A stretch of DNA of 6,062 nucleotides from CAYPTY01 sp965659005 (GTDB lineage Bacteria > Bacteroidota > Rhodothermia > Balneolales > Balneolaceae), in NCBI GenBank assembly GCA_965659005.1, contig CBFHVG010000121.1:1-6062 (forward strand), read 5' to 3'. How positions within the stretch are numbered: position 1 is the stretch's first letter; every line of letters begins with the position of its first letter. The notes below the pieces were generated by a model. The model made no database searches. It was not told the origin of the DNA and was given only the letters and a program-made list of their open reading frames with translations. Positions 1 through 4,981 of the stretch are shown here, piece by piece. A program made the position numbers and the translations under genes.

Positions 1-187
1 TGATGCATAGTGGAAAACCTATAAGGATGATAACCGTCAGTAAAGTAACCGACCATTCCGGAAGCTGTAAGATTGGAAAGACGGTTGCGATAATCTGAAT
101 CAGCAACCATGCCGTTATTGCATAAACGCCCGCAACCCTGATTACGTTACGCCTGCGTAACTCATTGAAAAATTCTTGAAACCTCAT
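1..187 (-). CDS. N-terminus of a membrane-anchored sensor/TPR-type protein (3' part outside window)
   Basis: Only the first 62 codons are present; the gene runs off the left edge. The protein starts MRFQEFFNELRRRNVIRVAG, followed by a hydrophobic segment at about residues 18-35 (YAITAWLLIQIIATVF), then LQLPEWSV and a second hydrophobic segment at about 45-62 ending in IGFPL. From memory, this Arg-rich 'LRRRNVIRVA..Y....WLL.Q' start with a following 'LPEW' and 'GFPL' belongs to a large family of marine bacterial proteins. In that family a short two-helix membrane anchor precedes TPR repeats, sometimes with an adenylate-cyclase or winged-helix domain. The output domain here is unseen, so the function is left open. 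The ATG at 187-185 is supported by a Shine-Dalgarno GGGTGAG at 200-194, six bases upstream. The gene diverges from the DUF456 gene. Confidence 0.75.
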   Translation of the reverse strand, partial: MRFQEFFNELRRRNVIRVAGVYAITAWLLIQIIATVFPILQLPEWSVTLLTVIILIGFPLCI

Positions 188-225
188 ACTGATCTCACCC
201 TTATTTTTGAACCCCCTAAATAAAA

Positions 226-233
226 CAAAAATA
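226..233 (-). promoter_or_regulatory. Candidate Bacteroidota-type -7 box (TATTTTTG) for the left-edge gene
   Basis: The minus strand reads TATTTTTG, an exact match to the TAnnTTTG -7 element of Bacteroidota-type housekeeping promoters. It lies 38 bases before the ATG at 187, which would give a leader of about 30 nt that includes the Shine-Dalgarno. I see no TTG-type -33 element at the usual 17-23 base spacing, so this is a half-supported promoter. Confidence 0.35.
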
Positions 234-264
234 GAGCGAAATTGCTTGTTAATACCCTAATTAA

Positions 265-284
265 ATGACCCGGTTGAGGGTCGT
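265..284. repeat. Small inverted repeat (hairpin) in the divergent intergenic region
   Basis: ATGACCC at 265-271 pairs with GGGTCGT at 278-284 around a six-base loop, giving seven base pairs of which one is G-T. It lies between two divergent genes and has no immediately adjacent T-run, so it does not look like an intrinsic terminator. It could be an operator or a 5'-leader hairpin of the DUF456 transcript; nothing in the sequence decides between these. Confidence 0.35.
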
Positions 285-365
285 CTTCTGAATCCATTTT
301 TTTGTCTGTTTGTAACCAATGATGATCAATACCGTGTGATGTGAAAAATTGTTACACTTATTCCT

Positions 366-857
366 ATGGATACCATCTTAATTATCATCGGCGCATTACT
401 CATTTTAATAGGCTTTATAGGGGCTCTACTACCTGTTATGCCCGGTTTACCCTTTTCTTACCTGGGTCTTGTATTACTACAATTCACGGATGCCGCACCT
501 TTCAGTTTAAGCTTTTTTATCGTCTGGGCAGTAATAGTAATTGCCCTAATGTTTCTGGATAATATTATCCCTGCATATGGTGCAAAAAAGTTCGGGGGCA
601 CTAAATGGGGTGTTACCGGCTCTATGGTTGGGCTCTTTGTGGGTTTCTTCTTCCCTCCACTCGGATTCATTTTCGGTCCATTGATTGGTGCTTTTGTAGC
701 AGAATTACTGGCTGGAAGTAAATCGGATAAAGCTTTCAAAGCAGCACTCGGTTCTTTTGTTGGCTTTCTTGCAGGTACAGGACTTAAACTTATCGCGGCT
801 GGTGTAATGGCTTTTTACTTCTTCTCAAATATTAGTTTTGGGTTTTCAGTTAGCTAA
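366..857 (+). CDS. DUF456 family membrane protein
   Basis: A 163-residue, very hydrophobic protein that matches the DUF456 family in length and pattern. The N-terminal helix (residues 2-22) leads into the family-type turn ALLPVMPGLPFSYLG (20-34). A second helix follows at about 45-64, then a Gly-rich stretch (77-112) with FGGTKWGVTGSMVG and PPLGFIFGPLIGAF, and a last pair of helices at about 125-153. It should sit in the cytoplasmic membrane. The family has no firmly established biochemical role, and I assign none. The ATG at 366 is the first start after in-frame non-start codons; there is no strong Shine-Dalgarno, as is common in Bacteroidota-like genomes. The next gene begins 45 bp downstream on the same strand, so co-transcription with the zinc-finger and kinase genes is plausible. 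A weak -7-like TCTGTTTG at 305-312 is the only promoter hint. Confidence 0.88.
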   Translation: MDTILIIIGALLILIGFIGALLPVMPGLPFSYLGLVLLQFTDAAPFSLSFFIVWAVIVIALMFLDNIIPAYGAKKFGGTKWGVTGSMVGLFVGFFFPPLGFIFGPLIGAFVAELLAGSKSDKAFKAALGSFVGFLAGTGLKLIAAGVMAFYFFSNISFGFSVS

Positions 858-902
858 ATCGCACCTATTGCTATTTGTTGCTTTGAGAAAGTACCTTCGA
901 TA

Positions 903-1235
903 ATGACAGATCAACAGAAAAGTAGTCTGATTGGGCTAATTAAAACTCAGATTGAGCAATGTGAAACAGGCATTGAGGAGTTGGAACAGCTTATACAACC
1001 AATCCCATTGGATGCTTCCATCGGTCGGGTTACACGCATGGATGCCATTAACAATAAATCCATAAATGAATCCGGCCTTCGAGATAAAAAGAAACTGCTT
1101 GAACGACTTAATAAAGCCCTTGAGAGGTCTGAGACAAAGGATTTTGGATTTTGCATGCGTTGTGGTAACGAAATTGCCTTTGGCCGCTTAGAGTATCTCC
1201 CATATACTACCCGATGTATAAAATGTGCCTCATAA
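903..1235 (+). CDS. Short DksA/TraR-family C4 zinc-finger protein
   Basis: A 110-residue protein with an alpha-helical N-terminal two-thirds and a C-terminal four-Cys zinc finger: C84-x2-C87-x17-C105-x2-C108, in the typical frame FGFCMRCGNEI..GRLEYLP....CIKCA. Helices at about 5-32 and 53-77 probably form an antiparallel coiled coil. The turn between them carries DASIGRVTRMDAI (37-49), the 'GR.SRMDA' tip typical of short DksA-like proteins. Family members bind RNA polymerase through its secondary channel and adjust transcription initiation, in some cases together with ppGpp. The protein is shorter than E. coli DksA (151 residues), so TraR/DksA-like is a safer name than dksA. The ATG at 903 is preceded by GAGAAAG at 885-891, a weak Shine-Dalgarno at rather long spacing. 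Lying 45 bp after DUF456 and 39 bp before the kinase gene, it is probably part of one transcript. Confidence 0.88.
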   Translation: MTDQQKSSLIGLIKTQIEQCETGIEELEQLIQPIPLDASIGRVTRMDAINNKSINESGLRDKKKLLERLNKALERSETKDFGFCMRCGNEIAFGRLEYLPYTTRCIKCAS

Positions 1236-1274
1236 ACTGCTTCTTTTTCTGCTGAAATTTGATAAGTTAGCCCT

Positions 1275-2018
1275 ATGAACGTACTTGGACTAGACATCGG
1301 GGGTACTGGTATCAAGGGGGCTATTGTTGATACCAAATCAGGTACTCTAATTACAGAACGACTTAGAATTAAAACTCCACAACCGGCAACACCTGAAGCT
1401 GTAATTGAGACAGCTACCGGGATCATAAAAGAATTTAACTGGAACGGCCCGGTAGGGGTTGGTTTTCCTGCCGCTGTTGTAAATGAAGTTGTTATGACAG
1501 CTTCTAATATTGATACATCCTGGATTGGTCTGAATGCAGCCAAAAAAATAGAAGACGCCAGTGGTTGCGCCGTCCATCTATTGAATGATGTTGATGCCGC
1601 AGGATATGCTGAGATGCGTTTTGGCGCCGGAAAAGATGATACCGGCATCATTTTAATGGCCGCTTTTGGTACCGGAATCGGTACGGCCATCTTCCAAAAC
1701 AGGGTACTTCTGCCAAATACTGAATTTGGTCATATCATGATTAACGGGCAGAATGCTGAATCTTTTGCCAGCAATGCTACACGGGAAGCAGAGAACTTAA
1801 GCTGGGAAGAGTGGGGTGGACGTGTTTCAGAATATCTAAACCGCCTCACTTCTCTTGTCTGGGTTGATAAGGTGATTATGGGTGGTGGAGTTTCTAAGCA
1901 TTTCGAATTGTACGAAGATTACCTTAAGACGAATATCTCCGTTGAACCGGCAAAGTTAAGAAACCATGCCGGTATCATAGGTGCTGCAATATCTGCTGAA
2001 AAAGAATTTTTAGTCTAA
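1275..2018 (+). CDS. ppgK: Polyphosphate glucokinase (ROK family)
   Basis: A 247-residue ROK-family sugar kinase, the usual length of PpgK. It phosphorylates glucose to glucose 6-phosphate in the cytoplasm using inorganic polyphosphate, and in many members also ATP. Seen here: phosphate-1 loop DIGGTGIKG (7-15); TPQPATP (34-40), a stretch shared with actinobacterial PpgK; SWIGLNA (82-88); LLNDVDAAG (102-110) with probable catalytic base D105; phosphate-2 loop AFGTGIGTA (130-138); and PNTEFGH (147-152) with E150 and H152 expected at the glucose site. The Cys-rich zinc motif found in most other ROK kinases after this His is absent, as expected for PpgK. A GGG motif at 203-205 and HAGIIGAA near the C-terminus complete the fold. 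It is the last gene of the plus-strand cluster and converges on the phosphofructokinase gene with 10 bp between stop codons. Donor preference between polyphosphate and ATP cannot be read from sequence alone. Confidence 0.9.
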   Translation: MNVLGLDIGGTGIKGAIVDTKSGTLITERLRIKTPQPATPEAVIETATGIIKEFNWNGPVGVGFPAAVVNEVVMTASNIDTSWIGLNAAKKIEDASGCAVHLLNDVDAAGYAEMRFGAGKDDTGIILMAAFGTGIGTAIFQNRVLLPNTEFGHIMINGQNAESFASNATREAENLSWEEWGGRVSEYLNRLTSLVWVDKVIMGGGVSKHFELYEDYLKTNISVEPAKLRNHAGIIGAAISAEKEFLV

Positions 2019-2028
2019 TTCAGATTCT

Positions 2029-3231
2029 TTATTCACTGGTCATGATAAACAGCGGCTGCATTTCAAAGCTCTTATAGAAAGGTCTAAGTCTGTCTGTGTT
2101 ATAATGCTTTTTCACATTTACCAGCTTTTTCTGTGAGGTAACTATGTCAATAGGAACATTGTCATAACGCCCATTTTTGAGAACAACGAGTCTACCATGC
2201 ATGTTTTCAAGAATCAGATCTAAGGCAAGATTACCGTAAGCCATAGGCACAATGGAATCAATCGCATCTGGATCTCCGCCTCGCACCAGATAACCCAGTT
2301 TCTGATTGATCACATTAACCGTTCTTCCATTATTAAACTTGGCTGATCTTTGCTTTAATTCTTCGGAAACGAGATCACCAATACCGCCTAATTTCTTGTG
2401 ACCATAAGCATCAGTAGTTGCATCCTGGAAAACCATTTCTCCACCCTCAAACATGGCACCCTCTGAAACGAAAACCATTGAGTAATTACTTGGGTTTTTC
2501 ATTCTATCATGTATCATCAGCTCCGTTAGCTGGTCCATGTCAAACTTATGCTCAGGAATTACACATCTGTTGGCTGCCCCAGCCATTGTTGGTAACATGG
2601 CCGTGAATCCCGCATAACGTCCAAACACCTCCATCACCAGAAAACGCTCATGTGAACCAGCAGATGTTCTAAGTGTGTTTGCCAACTGTATGGATCGGGT
2701 TACGCAGGTACTGAATCCAATACAATAGTCTGTACCCGGAACATCATTATCCATTGTTTTTGGAATTGCAATCACTTTCACCCCTTGCTTTGATAGATGC
2801 ACACCATAGCTAAGTGTATCATCACCACCGATTGGAATCAGAAAGTCAACGCCCAGCCATTCAAGGTTTTTTAAAACCTCAGGTGTCAGGTCATTCACCT
2901 CTTCAGAATAAGTATCCTTTAAATGCTCAGGAACAACAGAAGCCTTTACATGACTTGGCCTGGTTCGTGATGTATGCAAAAAAGTACCCCCGGTTCTACC
3001 GGCTTTATTCACAATTTCTTCTGTTAGATCTACAACATTATTGCTGTTATCATGCTTGGTATCTCTCACGATGTCGATCATACCACCCCAGCCGCGGCGA
3101 ATACCAATAACTCTGTAACCCTCTCTTAAAGCCCGAATGGTTACACCCCGAATAGCTGGATTCAAACCAGGCACATCACCACCACCTGTTAATATTCCTA
3201 TTGTTCCTTTGTAAGTAACTTTTTTGCTCAT
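2029..3231 (-). CDS. 6-phosphofructokinase, probably pyrophosphate-dependent
   Basis: A PfkA-superfamily enzyme of 400 residues (402 if the first ATG is used), converting fructose 6-phosphate to the 1,6-bisphosphate in glycolysis. Counting from the first ATG at 3237: the nucleotide/phosphate loop is LTGGGDVPGLN (16-26). IGGDDTL (136-142) has Asp140 where E. coli ATP-PFK has Gly104. PKTMDND (159-165) has Lys160 where E. coli has Gly124 and Asp163 as the catalytic base. EVFGRYAG is at 203-210, SEG at 258-260 and KLGYLVRGG at 313-321 (sugar-phosphate site). Asp plus Lys at the two discriminating positions is the established PPi-dependent signature, and PPi-PFK is reversible. The start was chosen at 3231 because AAGGGG abuts the ATG at 3237 but lies six bases before the ATG at 3231. 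A candidate -7 box lies about 110 bp upstream. The gene diverges from the EamA gene and converges with ppgK. Confidence 0.92.
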   Translation of the reverse strand: MSKKVTYKGTIGILTGGGDVPGLNPAIRGVTIRALREGYRVIGIRRGWGGMIDIVRDTKHDNSNNVVDLTEEIVNKAGRTGGTFLHTSRTRPSHVKASVVPEHLKDTYSEEVNDLTPEVLKNLEWLGVDFLIPIGGDDTLSYGVHLSKQGVKVIAIPKTMDNDVPGTDYCIGFSTCVTRSIQLANTLRTSAGSHERFLVMEVFGRYAGFTAMLPTMAGAANRCVIPEHKFDMDQLTELMIHDRMKNPSNYSMVFVSEGAMFEGGEMVFQDATTDAYGHKKLGGIGDLVSEELKQRSAKFNNGRTVNVINQKLGYLVRGGDPDAIDSIVPMAYGNLALDLILENMHGRLVVLKNGRYDNVPIDIVTSQKKLVNVKKHYNTDRLRPFYKSFEMQPLFIMTSE

Positions 3232-3237
3232 GCTCAT

Positions 3238-3243
3238 CCCCTT
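3238..3243 (-). promoter_or_regulatory. Shine-Dalgarno that selects the second ATG of the phosphofructokinase gene
   Basis: The minus strand reads AAGGGG immediately before ATGAGCATGAGC. Spacing is zero to the first ATG (3237) and six bases to the second (3231). Only the second gives normal ribosome spacing, so the protein probably starts MSKKVTYKG. Confidence 0.6.
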
Positions 3244-3331
3244 ATTTCACAGTTGAACTTATTTAAGAAGCTCATGTAAAGTTTTAATGAAAAGTATGCA
3301 AGGCGATCAACACCAATAAATTGAATATGTG

Positions 3332-3339
3332 TATCTTCG
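3332..3339 (+). promoter_or_regulatory. Candidate -7 box (TATCTTCG) for the EamA gene
   Basis: TATCTTCG differs from the Bacteroidota TAnnTTTG element at one position. It is 15 bases before the TTG start at 3355, so the transcript would have a leader of only a few bases. No convincing -33 element was found. Confidence 0.3.
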
Positions 3340-3340
3340 C

Positions 3341-3348
3341 CAAAATTA
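3341..3348 (-). promoter_or_regulatory. Candidate -7 box (TAATTTTG) for the phosphofructokinase gene
   Basis: The minus strand reads TAATTTTG, an exact TAnnTTTG match, about 110 bp upstream of the phosphofructokinase start. It is almost back to back with the plus-strand TATCTTCG at 3332-3339. No TTG is present at the -33 distance. It implies a leader of roughly 100 nt. Confidence 0.35.
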
Positions 3349-3354
3349 TATTCA

Positions 3355-4233
3355 TTGAAGAACATCATACTTTATATCATTCCGGTGGGAATCTGGGGTT
3401 CAACCTGGCTGGCAATTAAATATCAGGTAGGTGATGTGGATCCGATGGTATCTGTATCCTATCGTTTTCTTTTAGCCGGTCTTGTATTAATGGGGCTATG
3501 CTTTATCCTTAAGAAACCCATGAAGTTCAATAAGGAAGAACACCTTTTTATTTTACTCCAGGGACTGTTCATCTTCGGCTTTAATTACCTGCTGGTTTAC
3601 AAGGCTGAACTATACCTCACCAGTGGTTTAGTTGGGCTTATTTTTTCCACCCTGGTAATCATGAACATCATTAACAGTAGGGTTTTCCTTAAAATCCCAT
3701 TCGAATCTAAAGTTCTTATGGGTGGAGCACTTGGCTTGATTGGAATGGCCCTTGTTTTTCAAAAAGATTTACAGACCTTCTCTTTTTCTAATAATACTTC
3801 CATGGCCCTACTGATGGCTGTGAGTGGAGCATATGTTGCTTCTCTGGGTAACATCATTTCTGCAAGAAACCAATCAAAAGGAATTCCTGTATTGCAATCC
3901 AATGCCTATGGAATGCTTTATGGCGGCACATCAATGGCTGTTCTTTCTCTCATAACAGGGAAAGAATTTACTTATGAACCTACCTTCGGTTATCTGTTTT
4001 CACTTGGTTACTTAGCCATATTAGGGTCAGTTGTCGCATTTACAGCTTATCTAACTTTAATAGGAAGAATCGGAGCCAGCAGAGCAGGATATGTAATCCT
4101 TGTTGCTCCAATAATAGCTCTTACACTGTCGACCATTTTTGAAGATTACTCATGGTCGATGCTGGGAATAGTTGGGGTATTCTTAATACTTAGCGGAAAT
4201 GCCCTGGTTCTCAGAATGAAAGCATCAACCTAG
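3355..4233 (+). CDS. EamA/DMT-superfamily inner-membrane transporter
   Basis: A 292-residue protein with about ten predicted membrane helices in two tandem EamA repeats (about 5-135 and 150-285), the usual size for the drug/metabolite transporter superfamily. Typical signatures are WGSTWLAIK (14-22) in helix 1, DPMVSVSYRFLLAG (29-42) around helix 2, and IFEDYSW (261-267) before the last helix of the second repeat. Such proteins export or import small metabolites such as amino acids; the substrate cannot be told from sequence. The only start with a full first helix is TTG at 3355, because an in-frame stop lies at 3322-3324 and the next candidate (GTG at 3385) would cut helix 1 in half. It diverges from the phosphofructokinase gene. 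Its stop shares the palindrome CTAG with the stop of the convergent barrel remnant. No functional link to its neighbours is evident. Confidence 0.9.
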   Translation: MKNIILYIIPVGIWGSTWLAIKYQVGDVDPMVSVSYRFLLAGLVLMGLCFILKKPMKFNKEEHLFILLQGLFIFGFNYLLVYKAELYLTSGLVGLIFSTLVIMNIINSRVFLKIPFESKVLMGGALGLIGMALVFQKDLQTFSFSNNTSMALLMAVSGAYVASLGNIISARNQSKGIPVLQSNAYGMLYGGTSMAVLSLITGKEFTYEPTFGYLFSLGYLAILGSVVAFTAYLTLIGRIGASRAGYVILVAPIIALTLSTIFEDYSWSMLGIVGVFLILSGNALVLRMKAST

Positions 4234-4640
4234 AATTTATAGAACAACCCCGCATTGTAGGAAGGTGAAGCCAGAATATTCTGACCGCTGAAAGCACCAA
4301 AAACTGCAACACTTAGTCCGAATTTATCTGTAAGTGAATAGTTCACTTCGGGACCAATGGAAAGAAATTCAAGGTTATTCGAGAATAGTCCATTTTGCGA
4401 AACGAATACACCCCCATTATTCAGAGAAGTGATATTATACACTTTCAATGATGCAGCCCATTTTTGATTTGGAATGTATCCGAACTCAAAACCGGCATGA
4501 AATTCATCTGAAAAATTATCCGTCCGATTATTAAAACCCACAGATGCTATAGTGTAAAAAGGCTTGGGGTAAAAGGAGTATCCGGCATGAAGGCGGATTA
4601 ATTGATTGAATTCTCCATCCCCGGAAGTAAGAAGTTCTGT
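4230..4640 (-). pseudogene. C-terminal remnant of an outer-membrane beta-barrel protein
   Basis: In this frame about 136 residues read as barrel strands down to the terminal GLFYKF, ending in the Phe expected of outer-membrane barrels. Recognisable blocks are TSGDGEFNQ, LHAGYSFYPKPFYT, GFNNRTDNFSDEFHAGFEFG, NGLFSNNLEFLSIGPEVNYS and GAFSGQNILASPS. I recall this pattern from roughly 250-300-residue putative barrel 'transporter' proteins of Bacteroidota/Balneolota; here the N-terminal part and signal peptide are missing. The frame stays open upstream only to a stop at 4656-4658, and the nearest start codon is a GTG at 4541 inside the barrel, so it cannot make a complete exported protein. The upstream part is replaced by the lipoprotein fragment in another frame. 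A short expressed protein from the GTG is possible but would lack a signal peptide. Confidence 0.7.
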
Positions 4641-4813
4641 CCTGTAGCAATAAACTTAATGCTTTCACCGCTCAGGGCTGAAGCGGCACTATTGATGATT
4701 TCTGTATCAACAGATTCAATTCTTAGACTGATAAGTTCGTCTTCAAATTGATCCGTACCCACACAACCCATGGCGAACATGAGGATTACTATAATTATCT
4801 GTCTCAATTTCAT
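4598..4813 (-). pseudogene. N-terminal remnant of an Ig-like-domain lipoprotein
   Basis: From the ATG at 4813 the 71-residue product starts MKLRQIIIVILMFAMGC, a short lipoprotein signal peptide with Cys17 as the likely lipidated residue. The lipobox AMGC is imperfect, since Ala replaces the usual Leu. It continues VGTDQFEDELISLRIE and then SALSGESIKFIAT (45-57), resembling the first strands of a bacterial Ig-like domain ('vGEs.kftAT'). After Thr57 the similarity stops, and 14 further residues lead to a TAA at 4598-4600. Those last codons are the barrel-coding DNA read out of frame. An alternative start is the ATG at 4828 (MNKTYMKLRQ). The more upstream ATG at 4873 overlaps a candidate promoter and is unlikely. 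No function is assigned; it may once have been the first gene of an operon that included the barrel gene. Confidence 0.6.
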
Positions 4814-4839
4814 ATACGTCTTATTCATTATTTGAGACA
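4800..4839. repeat. 8-bp inverted repeat flanking the lipoprotein start codons
   Basis: TGTCTCAA at 4800-4807 is the exact reverse complement of TTGAGACA at 4832-4839, separated by 24 bases. Both possible lipoprotein start codons (4813 and 4828) lie in the loop, so in mRNA it could form a hairpin around the initiation region. It may also be chance. Confidence 0.4.
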
Positions 4840-4870
4840 AGAATATGTAGTCAGGCAAAATAAAGTATGA

Positions 4871-4878
4871 CAAAAGTA
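4871..4878 (-). promoter_or_regulatory. Candidate -7 box (TACTTTTG) for the lipoprotein remnant
   Basis: The minus strand reads TACTTTTG, an exact TAnnTTTG match 57 bases before the ATG at 4813, implying a leader of about 50 nt. No TTG appears at the -33 spacing. If active, the broken lipoprotein/barrel region would still be transcribed. Confidence 0.35.
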
Positions 4879-4981
4879 TAAAATCATCCGACTATTACTT
4901 CCGGCTTCTCTTTTTATAAAAGCTTTTTAAAGATGAACTCCCCATTATATATTCCTCAGATAATCTAAACACTCCCAAAAT

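Noticed and set aside
311..356. TGTAAC ... GTTACA inverted repeat upstream of the DUF456 gene
   Set aside because: Only six bases per arm with a 34-base spacer in AT-rich DNA; expected by chance.
341..562. GTG-initiated plus-strand frame overlapping the start of the DUF456 gene
   Set aside because: Its translation has no family features and overlaps a well-supported membrane-protein gene in another frame.
947..1690. 247-codon open frame on the minus strand across the zinc-finger and ppgK genes
   Set aside because: Its translation is low-complexity Ser/Pro/Ala-rich with no recognisable domain, and the opposite strand carries two clear protein families. It is a shadow frame.
2001..2030. AT-rich inverted repeat (AAAGAATTT / AGATTCTTT) spanning the ppgK and pfk stop codons, considered as a bidirectional terminator
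   Set aside because: The stem has one G-C pair and one G-T pair, a 12-base loop and no T-run after it on either strand, so it is too weak to call.
4814..4873. Upstream ATG at 4873 giving a longer lipoprotein N-terminus (MSYFILPDY...)
   Set aside because: It overlaps the candidate -7 box and would bury the signal peptide behind 20 extra residues, so the starts at 4813 or 4828 fit better.
4918..4927. AAAAGCTTTT palindrome upstream of the ene-reductase gene
   Set aside because: A short AT-rich palindrome next to other A/T runs; no partner site or promoter spacing makes it meaningful.
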